Below the pieces are notes generated by a model. It saw only the letters and a list, made by a program, of their open reading frames with translations. It searched no databases and had not been told where the DNA came from. Source: Nocardiopsis sp. YSL2 (lineage in GTDB: Bacteria > Actinomycetota > Actinomycetes > Streptosporangiales > Streptosporangiaceae). From it: a stretch of DNA of 64,000 bases. The stretch lies in the NCBI RefSeq assembly GCF_030555055.1, contig NZ_JAMOAO010000001.1, positions 1,302,001 through 1,366,000 of the forward strand, written 5' to 3'. Shown here piece by piece: positions 1 to 8,077 of this stretch. How positions within the stretch are numbered: the stretch's first letter is position 1; the number at the start of each line of letters is the position of its first letter. The position numbers and the translations under genes are program-made.

Positions 1-1157
1 CCGACCTCGCCGGTGAACCCGGGGACGGCCGGGTCTCCCGTGGTCGTGGACCCCAGCCCCATCTGGTAGTTGAGCGCGGTCCGGCCGGTGACGTGGCCGC
101 CGCCGACCGCCTGGATCTCGGACCAGTTCTCGCTGTCGTCGGTCTCGACGATGCCGGTGCTGGAGAAGGTGAGGGTGGCCATCCGCATCGCCTGCCGGCG
201 CTGCTCGGGCGACCAGCTCGCGTCGACCAGCACCCAGGACCAGATCTCCATGTCGTCCACCGAGCGGGGGTGCCACACGCGCAGGACGCGGTCGCCGAGC
301 ATCGAGAAGTTGGGGAAGACGGTGCCGTGGATGAGCGCCTGGTGCCCGGGCTCCGCCGAGTCGGGATCGCGGCCGAAGGTGAAGGCCGCGTAGTTGGGGT
401 CCTCCGGGAGGATGATCGTCCAGCCGTGGCCGTAGCGGCTGCCGAGTTCGCGGCCCTCGGTCGGCATGTTGACGCCGAGCAGGGACGTCGCGGACAGGTG
501 CGCGGTCTGCGGGTGGTAGGTGTCGTTGGCGAACTGCTCGGCGGCGAGTTTCCAGTTGCCCTGGAGGCGCCACTTGATCGGGCCGACCAGCTCGGGCTCG
601 TCGAGTCCGTCCGTGGCCCAGTCCAGGACGCCCCGGTAGCCGTCGAGGTACTCGGCCAGCGGGGCCGCGTCCTCGTCCCAGCAGCCGAAGACGAATCCGC
701 GGTAGGACTCGACCCGGGTGACCGGGACCAGGCCCCAGCGGTCCAGGGGCAGGCGTCCCTCGTAGCCGTCGTCGTGGTTGGGCACCTCGACCAGCGCGCC
801 CGTGCCGTCGTAGGACCAGCCGTGGTAGGAGCAGGTGAACCGGGTGGCCGACCCGGAGTCGGCCCGGCACACGCGCATCCCGCGGTGGCGGCAGACGTTG
901 AGGAAGGCACGGATGCGGCCGTCCCTGCTCCTGGTCACGATGACGTGGTCCTGGCCCATGACCGCGGTGGTGAAGTCGCCGGGGCGGCGCAGCCGGGACT
1001 CGTGGCCCAGGAACAGCCAGCTGCGGGTGAAGACGGTGGCCAGCTCCGTGCGCAGGAGGGGCCCGGACTCGAAGACCTCGCGGTTCAGCGTTCCGAGGTC
1101 GAGGTCGATGAGGTCCCGGGGGACGGCCGACCGGCCTTCGGGAGGTGCGGTGGTCAT
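1..1157 (-). CDS. Rieske non-heme iron ring-hydroxylating oxygenase, alpha subunit (3' end beyond window)
   Basis: About 385 codons are visible and the reading frame is still open at base 1, so the C-terminus lies outside the window. The ATG at 1157 begins MTTAPPEGRS. The Rieske [2Fe-2S] ligands are C89-x-H91 (NVCRHRG) and C109-x2-H112 (CSYHGW). The mononuclear iron region NDTYHPQTAH supplies H215 and H220, with D212 as the usual bridging Asp. The protein is the terminal oxygenase that hydroxylates an unidentified aromatic or amine substrate. It is the third gene of a minus-strand run (TetR, Rieske ferredoxin, oxygenase), with a reductase encoded divergently. No beta subunit is seen, so it may be an alpha-only enzyme, or the subunit may lie past the edge. 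The family call is firm; the substrate is unknown. Confidence 0.9.
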   Translation of the reverse strand, partial: MTTAPPEGRSAVPRDLIDLDLGTLNREVFESGPLLRTELATVFTRSWLFLGHESRLRRPGDFTTAVMGQDHVIVTRSRDGRIRAFLNVCRHRGMRVCRADSGSATRFTCSYHGWSYDGTGALVEVPNHDDGYEGRLPLDRWGLVPVTRVESYRGFVFGCWDEDAAPLAEYLDGYRGVLDWATDGLDEPELVGPIKWRLQGNWKLAAEQFANDTYHPQTAHLSATSLLGVNMPTEGRELGSRYGHGWTIILPEDPNYAAFTFGRDPDSAEPGHQALIHGTVFPNFSMLGDRVLRVWHPRSVDDMEIWSWVLVDASWSPEQRRQAMRMATLTFSSTGIVETDDSENWSEIQAVGGGHVTGRTALNYQMGLGSTTTGDPAVPGFTGEV

Positions 1158-1202
1158 GGTCGCTCCGTTCGTCGTGGTGTGGTCGGTCCGGTCGGTGGCG
1201 GG

Positions 1203-1556
1203 TCAGCCGGCGCTTCCCGTGGCCGGCTCGGTGGCGTCGAGGAGGACGCCGACCGTGTCGCCGCGCACCTCGACCCGGTAGGTGGTGGCGGGTTCGGTCG
1301 CGGGCCCGGAGAGGGCCTGGCCGGTGGTCAGGGAGAACAGGGCCAGGTGGGCGGGGCACTCGACGGTGCCGTCCTCGACCCAGCCCTCGCAGAGCGAGGC
1401 CTGGCCGTGCGTGCAGGTGTCGCTGAGGGCGCGCGGCCCGTCGGGGGTGTCGAAGACGGCGATCGCCCCGCGCGGCCCCGACACCAGGAGGGCTCCCTCG
1501 GCGGCCAGGTCGGCTCTGGACCCGGCGGGCAGCCAGGTCGGTTCGCGGTCGGTCAT
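1203..1556 (-). CDS. Rieske [2Fe-2S] ferredoxin, electron carrier of the oxygenase
   Basis: This is a 117-aa soluble protein. C48-T-H50 and C67-P-A-H70 form the two halves of a Rieske cluster site, and the length fits stand-alone Rieske ferredoxins of three-component dioxygenases. The ATG at 1556 is chosen because it gives the normal N-terminus (MTDREPTWLP) and lies 5 bp after the TetR stop. A longer frame reading upstream overlaps tetR and is rich in Arg, so it is not credible. It should pass electrons from the divergently encoded FAD reductase to the oxygenase 45 bp downstream. Confidence 0.88.
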   Translation of the reverse strand: MTDREPTWLPAGSRADLAAEGALLVSGPRGAIAVFDTPDGPRALSDTCTHGQASLCEGWVEDGTVECPAHLALFSLTTGQALSGPATEPATTYRVEVRGDTVGVLLDATEPATGSAG

Positions 1557-1561
1557 CGGTC

Positions 1562-2170
1562 TCACTCCTCCGGTCCGGTGTAGGGGGCGATGCCGTGGAC
1601 GACGAGTGCGGCCAGGCCGAGCACGTGCTGTTCGGCCAGGCGGTCCCACTGCTCGTCGTCGTCGCGGCGGTGTTCGAGGAAGAAGAACGACAGGGACGAG
1701 GTCACGGCCGAGGCGGCGGCCGCCACGGGGGCCTCGGCCCCGGCGGCACGGGCGAGCCACTGGGCCAGCTCCGCGCGGAACTCCTCGACCACCTGCCAGA
1801 ACAGACCGTTCAGCTCGCCGTCGAGCTGGCCCTCGGCGGCCAGGACCGCCATGAGGTCGGCGCGTTCACGCAGGTGGGACAGCAGTGCCGTGCCGAAGGC
1901 GCGCACGCCCTCGCCGGGCGACGCGGGGTCGCAGGCGTGCAGTGTGCCGGTGACGGCGGCGCGGTCCAGCTCCGGGGAGTCGGCGATGTCGCGGAGCAGC
2001 TCCACCTTGTTCCTGAAGTAGTGGAAGAGCAGCCCCTCGGCCACCCCGGCCTCCTTCGCGATGAGCTTGGTGGTCGTCGCCGCGAACCCGTACCGCGCGA
2101 ACAGCTGCAGCGCGACCTCGCGGATGTGGCGGCGCCGCTCCTCGGCCGCCTGCTGTCGGCTCGTCGCCAT
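1562..2170 (-). CDS. TetR-family repressor of the oxygenase locus
   Basis: This 202-aa protein has a classic N-terminal TetR helix-turn-helix at residues 13-60 (ARYGFAATTTKLIAKEAG, then GLLFHYFRNKVELL). The helical ligand-binding half follows. The start has AGGAGG 7 nt upstream. It heads the minus-strand operon with the ferredoxin and oxygenase and faces the reductase gene across 140 bp. That gap contains three regularly spaced palindromes, so it very probably represses both divergent transcripts until a substrate or product binds. The ligand cannot be predicted. Confidence 0.9.
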   Translation of the reverse strand: MATSRQQAAEERRRHIREVALQLFARYGFAATTTKLIAKEAGVAEGLLFHYFRNKVELLRDIADSPELDRAAVTGTLHACDPASPGEGVRAFGTALLSHLRERADLMAVLAAEGQLDGELNGLFWQVVEEFRAELAQWLARAAGAEAPVAAAASAVTSSLSFFFLEHRRDDDEQWDRLAEQHVLGLAALVVHGIAPYTGPEE

Positions 2171-2195
2171 CGGTGCCTCCTGTGGATCGGAACAT

Positions 2196-2243
2196 TCATT
2201 GAGTAATCACTCATTGAGTATCTGCTCATTGAGCGTATGCTCA
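2196..2243. promoter_or_regulatory. Triple TetR-type operator: three TGAG-N6-CTCA palindromes, 15-bp period
   Basis: Three 14-bp sites are seen at 2200-2213, 2215-2228 and 2230-2243. Each is TGAG-N6-CTCA, and the outer two are extended palindromes (TGAGT/ACTCA and TGAGC/GCTCA). TCATTGAG also recurs at 2196, 2211 and 2226. The array lies between the divergent tetR and reductase starts, which is the expected place for an operator controlling both. Assigning it to this TetR protein is inference from position. Confidence 0.75.
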
Positions 2244-2310
2244 ACAAAGACTCCGGTCAAGGTGACGCGTCGACGGGGCGCCGTCGGCCGGAGGGACGAG
2301 GAGGTCGACG

Positions 2311-3543
2311 ATGCGGACCACAGGCGATGTCGTGGTGGTCGGCGGCGGAATGGCCGCGGGCCACCTGGTGGCGTCGATGCACCGGCGGGGCCTGGCCCAC
2401 CGGCTGACGGTGCTCGGAGCCGAGCCCCACCCGCCGTACGAGCGCCCGCCGCTCACCAAGGACGAACTCGCCGGCGCGGCGGGGACGGAACCGGCCCGTA
2501 CCGAGGCGGACCTGGCACGGCGGCTGTCGATGCACTCACCCGCGTGGCTCGCCGAACAGGGCGTGGCGGTCCGCGTCGGCGCACGGGTGAGCGGCGTCGA
2601 CCGCGTCCGGCGGACGGTGACGGTGGACGGCGGCGACACGGTCTCCTACCGGCACCTGGTGCTGGCGACCGGCTCGCGCCCGGTGGTCCCCCCGCCGTGG
2701 GCGGAACGGCCGGGCCTCGTGCACACCGTCCACACGGCGGCCGACGGCGCGCGTCTGGGCCCCCTGCTGCGCGAGGGGGTCCGGCTGGTCGTGGTGGGCG
2801 GCGGCTTCGTCGGGCTGGAGGTCGCCGCGGCCGCACGGGGACGCGGCTGCACGGCCACGGTGGTCGAGGCCGGCCCCCGGGTCCTGGGCCGGGTGTGCAC
2901 GCCCGTGACGTCGGCGGCGGTCGCACGCCTGCACGAGGAGCACGGAGTGCGCGTCATCACCGGCACCAGGTGCGTCGAGGTGGTACCCGGGGAAGGGGGC
3001 GCCGCGCGCGTGGTCCGCCTGGCCGACGGCACCGCGCTGACGGCGGACCTGGTGGTCGTCGGGCTCGGGGTCCGCCCCGAGACCGCACTCGCGTCGGACG
3101 CCGGGCTGGAGGAGGACCCCGGGACGGGCGGGATCGCAGTGGACGCGGCACTGCGCGCGACGCGCGACCCGTCGGTCAGCGCGGTCGGCGACGTGGCCGC
3201 GTTCCCCCGCGCGGGGTACGGCGGGCGCCTGCGCCTGGAGTCGGTCGACCACGCCTGCGCCTCGGCCGAGAACGTCGCGGCGCGCCTGGCGGGCGAGGAC
3301 CCGGGCCCCTACGCCGGGCAGGGCTGGGTGCCCCTGTTCTGGTCCGACCAGTACCGGCACACGCTGCGGATCGCCGGCCTCTCGACGGGCTATGACACGA
3401 CCGACGTCGGCGGCGCCCCCGGCGAGGGCCCGTTCACCGTGCGCTGCCTGGCCGGTGACCGCCTGCTGGCGGTGGAGAGCCTGGACCTCCCCCGCGACCA
3501 CTCGGCCGCGCGCCGCGAACTGCGGGCCGCACCCGTGCACTGA
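2311..3543 (+). CDS. FAD-dependent NAD(P)H:ferredoxin reductase of the oxygenase system
   Basis: The protein is 410 aa and has two dinucleotide folds. The N-terminal FAD fold shows VVVVGGGMAAG (residues 7-17), and a central NAD fold shows LVVVGGGFVGLEVAAAA. A YERPPLTKDEL segment is typical of class I (rubredoxin/putidaredoxin-like) reductases, and the C-terminal part (ESVDHACASAENVAARL) matches the reductase C-domain. The ATG at 2311 follows GAGGGACGAGGAGG. It is transcribed away from tetR and shares the operator region. It completes the chain NAD(P)H, reductase, Rieske ferredoxin, oxygenase. Confidence 0.9.
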   Translation: MRTTGDVVVVGGGMAAGHLVASMHRRGLAHRLTVLGAEPHPPYERPPLTKDELAGAAGTEPARTEADLARRLSMHSPAWLAEQGVAVRVGARVSGVDRVRRTVTVDGGDTVSYRHLVLATGSRPVVPPPWAERPGLVHTVHTAADGARLGPLLREGVRLVVVGGGFVGLEVAAAARGRGCTATVVEAGPRVLGRVCTPVTSAAVARLHEEHGVRVITGTRCVEVVPGEGGAARVVRLADGTALTADLVVVGLGVRPETALASDAGLEEDPGTGGIAVDAALRATRDPSVSAVGDVAAFPRAGYGGRLRLESVDHACASAENVAARLAGEDPGPYAGQGWVPLFWSDQYRHTLRIAGLSTGYDTTDVGGAPGEGPFTVRCLAGDRLLAVESLDLPRDHSAARRELRAAPVH

Positions 3544-3597
3544 GCCGGGCCGGAGTCCCGTGCACCTCCGGCTTCGGCTCGCACTCCGCGGCGCGGG

Positions 3598-3625
3598 GCC
3601 GGCCTAGGCGACGCCTCGGGCCGGC
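3598..3625. terminator. Bidirectional hairpin between convergent reductase and DMT genes
   Basis: Nested arms GCCGGCC/GGCCGGC enclose AGGCG-A-CGCCT with one imperfect step. The structure contains the stop codon of the DMT exporter at 3604 and lies 55 bp after the reductase stop. There is no T-run, which is usual in high-GC actinobacteria. Confidence 0.45.
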
Positions 3626-4620
3626 GCTTCGCCGCGGCCCGAGCCCACACGGCCGGCCCGGGGCCGGAGGCGCCCGCCTTCGCTCTCCGGGGCGGCCGCG
3701 CCGTTCCCGCGGACCGCGGCCTCCGGCACCGGGCCGCCCCGCGGAGCCCGTGGCGCCCGCCGCCGGGTGCTGCCCAGCAGCACCCCGCCGACGACCAGGA
3801 CGCCGCCGATCAGCTCGCCCGGGCTCACGGTCTCGCGCAGGACCACCCACGCCGCGGTCATCCCGACCACGGGGACCAGCATCGAGAACGGTGCCACCAC
3901 GCCCGCCGGGTGGCGCGACATCAGCCACGTCCACACCCCGGATCCGAGCACGGTGCCGACCACCACGGTGTAGGCCAGGCCGGCCACGGCGGCGAGCGCG
4001 CCGGGGTCCGCGAACGAGGTCAGCGACGCCCCGATCCGCGCGGGCCCCTCGACCACGAGCGCCAGGGCGAGCATCGGCAGCGGCGGGACCACGGACATCC
4101 ACAGGGTCAGGCGCAGCGGGTCGGTCGGCTTCGCCAGCCGGTTGCAGGTGTTGCCGATCGCCCATCCGAACGCCCCCGCCAGGGTCAGCAGGAACGGGAC
4201 GACCGTGGCGTTCTCCGCGCGCTGCCAGCCCACCAGGGCCATTCCGCACACGGCCACCACGATGCCGACCAGCTGTCGGCCGCTGACGCGTTCGCGCAGG
4301 AACGTCGCGCCGAGCAGCACGGTGAAGGGTGCCGAGGCCTGCAGGACCAGCGACGCCAGGCCCGCGGGCATCCCGGTGGCCATGCCCCAGTACAGGAACA
4401 TGAACTGCAGCGTGCCGAAGCCGAGCCCGTACCCGACCAGCCAGCGCACCGGCACCTTCGGCCACGGCACGAACAGCACCGTCGGGACGGCGATCAGCGC
4501 GAAGCGCAGGGCCACCAGGAAGAACGGGGGGAAGTGCGCGAGCGAGGCGTCGATGGCGATGAAGTTGAGGCCCCACATGAGTGCGACGGACACGGCGAGC
4601 AAACGGTGGCGGATCGGCAT
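3604..4620 (-). CDS. EamA/DMT-superfamily transporter
   Basis: The protein is about 338 aa with roughly ten hydrophobic segments arranged as two EamA repeats, beginning MPIRHRLLAVSVALMWGLNF. The second repeat begins near the GNTCNRLAK region. A conserved proline/tryptophan pattern and a charged tail (residues about 290-338) agree with metabolite or amino-acid exporters of the RhaT/YdcZ type. The start at 4620 gives the normal first helix; an upstream in-frame start at 4656 would add 12 polar residues. It is divergent from a LysR gene 72 bp away, which probably controls it. The cargo is unknown. Confidence 0.85.
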   Translation of the reverse strand: MPIRHRLLAVSVALMWGLNFIAIDASLAHFPPFFLVALRFALIAVPTVLFVPWPKVPVRWLVGYGLGFGTLQFMFLYWGMATGMPAGLASLVLQASAPFTVLLGATFLRERVSGRQLVGIVVAVCGMALVGWQRAENATVVPFLLTLAGAFGWAIGNTCNRLAKPTDPLRLTLWMSVVPPLPMLALALVVEGPARIGASLTSFADPGALAAVAGLAYTVVVGTVLGSGVWTWLMSRHPAGVVAPFSMLVPVVGMTAAWVVLRETVSPGELIGGVLVVGGVLLGSTRRRAPRAPRGGPVPEAAVRGNGAAAPESEGGRLRPRAGRVGSGRGEAPARGVA

Positions 4621-4679
4621 GTGTCCTAGGTCAGCAGGATTTTCTCTTAAGCACAATCAATACTTCGTACACCCACTCT

Positions 4680-4692
4680 GTAGGCTGCCTAC
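4680..4692. promoter_or_regulatory. Palindrome GTAGGCTGCCTAC abutting the lysR start
   Basis: A perfect 6-bp inverted repeat with one central base ends exactly at the base before the lysR ATG. No Shine-Dalgarno sequence can fit there. TAGGCT, six bases before the ATG, could be a -10 for a leaderless transcript. An autoregulatory role is inferred. Confidence 0.45.
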
Positions 4693-5619
4693 ATGGACAT
4701 CCGACATCTGGAGCTGTTGCGCGAACTCGCCGAGCGCGGCAGCGTCACCGCGGTGGCGCAGGCGACCTACCGGACCCCCTCGGCGGTCTCCCAGCAGCTC
4801 AAGACGGCCCAGCGGGAGTTCGGGGCGGAGCTGGTCGAGCCGTCCGGCCGGGGCCTGCGGCTGACCGAGGCCGGACGCGTCCTCGCCGACGGCGGCGCGA
4901 CCGTCGCCACGGCCGTCGAACGGGCACGGGCGCGCTGGGACGCCTTCCGCGGCGAACCGACCGGCACGGTCGCCGTCGCCGCGCTGCCGAGCGCGGCGAC
5001 GTTCCTCTTCCCCGAGGTACTGCGCGAACTCGCCGACACCGCCATCACGCTCCGCTGCGCCGACGTCGACCTCGCCGAGGTCGAGTTCGCCGACCTGGCC
5101 GCGGACCACGACATCGTCGTCGCGCACAGCCTCACGAGTGTCCGGCCGGCGGGCGCCGAGGGGCTGACCGTCCTGCCGCTGGCGCGCGAACCCCTGGACA
5201 TCGCCATGGCCGCGGACCACCCGCTCGCCGAGCGCGCCTCGGTCAGTCCCGAGGACCTGGTGGACTGCGAGTGGATCGGAGTGCCCGAGGGCTACCCCTT
5301 CGACACCGTCCTGCGGATGATCGAGCAGGTGACCGGCCGGGAGTTGCGGGTCGTCCAGCGGCTGGTGGACAACCGGCTGATCGAGGCGCTGGTGGCCTCG
5401 GGCGGCCAGGTCGCCGTCCTGCCGCGCTTCACCACGCCGACCACCGCACCGGCCGGCGGGGGCATGGTGCTGCGCGCGCTCACCGGACTGCCGTCCGCCC
5501 GGCACGTGTCCGCCGTCCTGCGGCCGGACAAGGCCGAGCGGCTGGCCGTCCAGCGGGTCCTGCGCTCCTTCGAGCGGGTGGGCGCGCAGGTACAGGACCG
5601 CTTCCGGCACCACGGGTGA
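4693..5619 (+). CDS. LysR-family transcriptional regulator
   Basis: The 308-aa protein has a LysR winged helix-turn-helix at residues 1-60 (MDIRHLELLRELAERGSVTA, then TPSAVSQQLKTAQREFG). It is followed by a two-lobe periplasmic-binding-like effector domain to the C-terminus. It is divergent from the DMT exporter, a common pairing in which LysR activates an exporter in response to its cargo. The start is supported by the conserved first residues and not by a ribosome binding site, so the mRNA may be leaderless. Confidence 0.9.
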   Translation: MDIRHLELLRELAERGSVTAVAQATYRTPSAVSQQLKTAQREFGAELVEPSGRGLRLTEAGRVLADGGATVATAVERARARWDAFRGEPTGTVAVAALPSAATFLFPEVLRELADTAITLRCADVDLAEVEFADLAADHDIVVAHSLTSVRPAGAEGLTVLPLAREPLDIAMAADHPLAERASVSPEDLVDCEWIGVPEGYPFDTVLRMIEQVTGRELRVVQRLVDNRLIEALVASGGQVAVLPRFTTPTTAPAGGGMVLRALTGLPSARHVSAVLRPDKAERLAVQRVLRSFERVGAQVQDRFRHHG

Positions 5620-5646
5620 CGTCCGGCCACCGGACCGGACGCCCTC

Positions 5647-6135
5647 TCAGCGCGTACCCCAGGCGTAGGTCTGCTTGCGCAGCTTGAGGTAGAGGAAGGT
5701 CTCGGTGGTGTCCACCGAGTCCACCGACCGGATGGCGGCCAGGATGTCCAGCAGCTTGGGGTCGTCCTCGGCCACCACCTCGACCAGGAGGTCGAAGGAG
5801 CCCGCGGTGATGACGACGTACTCCACGCCCGCGATGTCGGAGATGGCGTCGGCGGCGACGTTGAGGTCGCCGTTGGTGCGCACGCCGATCATGGCCTGGC
5901 GGCTGAATCCCAACATCATGGGGTCGGTGACGCCCACCACCTGGACGACGCCCGCCTCCAGCAGCCGCTGGACGCGCTGGCGCACGGCCGCCTCGGACAG
6001 CCCGACGGTCTTGCCGATGGCGGCGTAGGACCGGCGACCGTCCTCCTGGAGCACCTCGATGATGCGTTTGGCCGTGTCGTCGAGCACGACGCCGTTGTTG
6101 CGCCGGGGGTGACCCGGATCCGACTGCTCACTCAC
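5647..6135 (-). CDS. Lrp/AsnC-family regulator
   Basis: The 162-aa protein has an AsnC-type helix-turn-helix (LDDTAKRIIEVLQEDGRRSY, then SEAAVRQRVQRLLEAG). A C-terminal RAM ligand-binding domain follows (VRTNGDLNVAADAISDIAGV, then GSFDLLVEVVAEDD). The GTG at 6135 is preferred because GGAGAG lies 7 nt upstream and the frame beyond it is low-complexity; the longest frame would start at 6228. It lies next to an amine-catabolism cassette and ends at a convergent LysR gene, so it may sense an amino acid and tune that cassette. The target set is unknown. Confidence 0.87.
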   Translation of the reverse strand: MSEQSDPGHPRRNNGVVLDDTAKRIIEVLQEDGRRSYAAIGKTVGLSEAAVRQRVQRLLEAGVVQVVGVTDPMMLGFSRQAMIGVRTNGDLNVAADAISDIAGVEYVVITAGSFDLLVEVVAEDDPKLLDILAAIRSVDSVDTTETFLYLKLRKQTYAWGTR

Positions 6136-6288
6136 GAGGCTCTCCGTTGGTTCCGAAGGAATCCGAGAATACGCGGTGCGGCCAGGGGCGGAAAGGATCG
6201 CCACGATCACGACCGACAACGGAATCAAAGTTACTGCACGGTTCGACGACGGGTGGAGGGCGCATGCCGCCCCGGGTCTTCGTGCTGC

Positions 6289-7893
6289 TCAGCGCTCGTC
6301 CCGGACCGAGTCCAGTGACAGCAGGGCCACGTGCAGTGACAGACAGGTCTCCACCGACTCCAGGTCGGCGTCGAGGATGTTGGCGATCCGGCGCAGCCGC
6401 TCGTAGAAGGCGGGCCGCGACAGGTGCGCCCGGCTCGCCGCCAACGCCTTGTTGCGCCCCGCGCCCAGGTAGCACCGCAGCATGTCGGTGAGGTCCCCTG
6501 CGTGGCGGGCGTCGTGGTCCAGCAGGGGCCCCAGCTCCCGCTCCACGTAGGTCTGCAGCCGCTCGTCGTCGCGGAACAGGTGCAGCAGGCCGCGCACGTG
6601 CAGGTCGGGCAGGCGGTAGAAGGGCCGCTGGTCGCTCTGGCGGATGGCGACGTCGCCGACCTGGCGGGCCTCCAGGAAGGAGCGCCGCACCTCCCGGATG
6701 TCCTCCGCCGACGACCCCACCGCGAGCACGGCGGCGTCGCCGACCGTCTGGTGGACGCGGTCGGCGAGCATGTGCAGCGTGGGGTCCAGTCGCTGCTTGG
6801 TCGGCAGCGCCAGCAGGACGCCCACGCGCAGGTCGTCGAGCGAGCCCACGAGCGCGGGCAGGCGCAGCTCCCGACAGGCGCGCGCCGCGCCCTCGGCGGT
6901 GTCGGACAGGCGGGCCTGCGCGGCCAGGCCCGTGCCGCTCTCCCGCAGCCGCAGCACCAGGCCGACCAGCACGCGGCCCTTGAGGGGGACGCCGACCGCG
7001 CGGGCCCGCACCAGGGCCTCCTCCGGATCGGAGTAGGCCCGGTCGATGATGCCCGCGATGATGGTCCGGTGCGTCTGGCGCTCCAGGCTCTCCTGGTGGC
7101 GTTCCAGGAGGCGGCCGAGCGCCAGCGTCGTGGCGGCGCGCTCGATGAGCATGCTCTGGCGCGGGGTCGGTGCCGCCCCCGCGATGAGGATGAGGCGCCC
7201 CCAGTCCTGTCCGCGCGCGCCGACCATGGTGACCAGCCAGCCGGTGGCGGGGTTGTGGACGGTGCGGGAGCCGGAGCGGATCGCGCGCGAGCGGCTCTCC
7301 CACGAGGTCAGCAGCGTGCCCGGATCCTCACCGTTGAGGTCGCAGGCCAGGACCTGGTGGGTGAGGTTCTCCAGGACCACCGGGCAGCCGGACAGCTGGG
7401 CGGCCTCGTGCAGGATCTGGGCGGTGTCGGCGCCCTCGACGGACAGCTGGGTGAACACCGAGTGCAGCTTCTCGGACTCGCGCAGCTCCTCCAGCTGCTG
7501 GTTGACCACCCGGACGTGGACGGCCTCGGTGATCTCGACGAACCGGGCCTCGCGGTCGAGCTGGATGACGGGGACGCGGGCGTCCCGGGCGGCGTCGAGG
7601 AAGGCGGGCGGCAGCTCGGCGTGGTACTTGCGGCCGAGTTCGACCGCGATGCCGCTCACCCCGGCGGCGGCCAGGTCGTCCATGTAGCGGCGCAGCGCGT
7701 CGGGGTCGTCGGGCATCGCGATACCGGTGCTCAGCACCAGCTCGCCTCCGCGCAGCAGGTGGGCGAGGTCGGTGACCTCGGCGATGTGGACCCAGCGCAC
7801 GGCCCCGTCCAGGTACTCGGAACCGACCACCACACGAGGGCGGGCGCGCTGGAGGGCCGGCAGGCTCAGGACCTCGGCGAGAGTGGGTAGCAC
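6289..7893 (-). CDS. PucR-family transcriptional regulator
   Basis: The protein is about 534 aa. An N-terminal purine-catabolism PucR sensor domain (TLAEVLSLPAL, then VRWVHIAEVTDLAHLLRGGE) spans residues about 1-125. A GGDEF-like middle follows, and a C-terminal PucR helix-turn-helix (CYLGAGRNKALAASRAHLS, then PAFYERLRRIANIL). I chose the GTG at 7893 over the in-frame GTG at 7899 because TAGAAT lies exactly six bases upstream and no Shine-Dalgarno exists, which suggests a leaderless mRNA. It faces the aminotransferase gene and probably activates the aminotransferase/dehydrogenase operon on sensing its amine substrate. Confidence 0.88.
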   Translation of the reverse strand: MLPTLAEVLSLPALQRARPRVVVGSEYLDGAVRWVHIAEVTDLAHLLRGGELVLSTGIAMPDDPDALRRYMDDLAAAGVSGIAVELGRKYHAELPPAFLDAARDARVPVIQLDREARFVEITEAVHVRVVNQQLEELRESEKLHSVFTQLSVEGADTAQILHEAAQLSGCPVVLENLTHQVLACDLNGEDPGTLLTSWESRSRAIRSGSRTVHNPATGWLVTMVGARGQDWGRLILIAGAAPTPRQSMLIERAATTLALGRLLERHQESLERQTHRTIIAGIIDRAYSDPEEALVRARAVGVPLKGRVLVGLVLRLRESGTGLAAQARLSDTAEGAARACRELRLPALVGSLDDLRVGVLLALPTKQRLDPTLHMLADRVHQTVGDAAVLAVGSSAEDIREVRRSFLEARQVGDVAIRQSDQRPFYRLPDLHVRGLLHLFRDDERLQTYVERELGPLLDHDARHAGDLTDMLRCYLGAGRNKALAASRAHLSRPAFYERLRRIANILDADLESVETCLSLHVALLSLDSVRDER

Positions 7894-8077
7894 CCCCACA
7901 TTCTAGGACGGGATGTCGCCTCCGGGACGAATCGCCTTACACGTTGGCGACCGGGAGGGGCGCTCTGACCACCGGTTCCGCGTGCCGCGAACCGGTCTTA
8001 CAGACCGTAAAACCGGCCACCATGTTGTCAACACACTGATGCTGGCCAAGCGCACGGGGCGGGGTGAGACTGGGGTC

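Noticed and set aside
93-1583. 496-codon plus-strand frame over the Rieske genes
   Set aside because: Gly/Arg/Pro/Val-rich with no domain; it is the antisense of the oxygenase and ferredoxin genes, a usual high-GC artefact.
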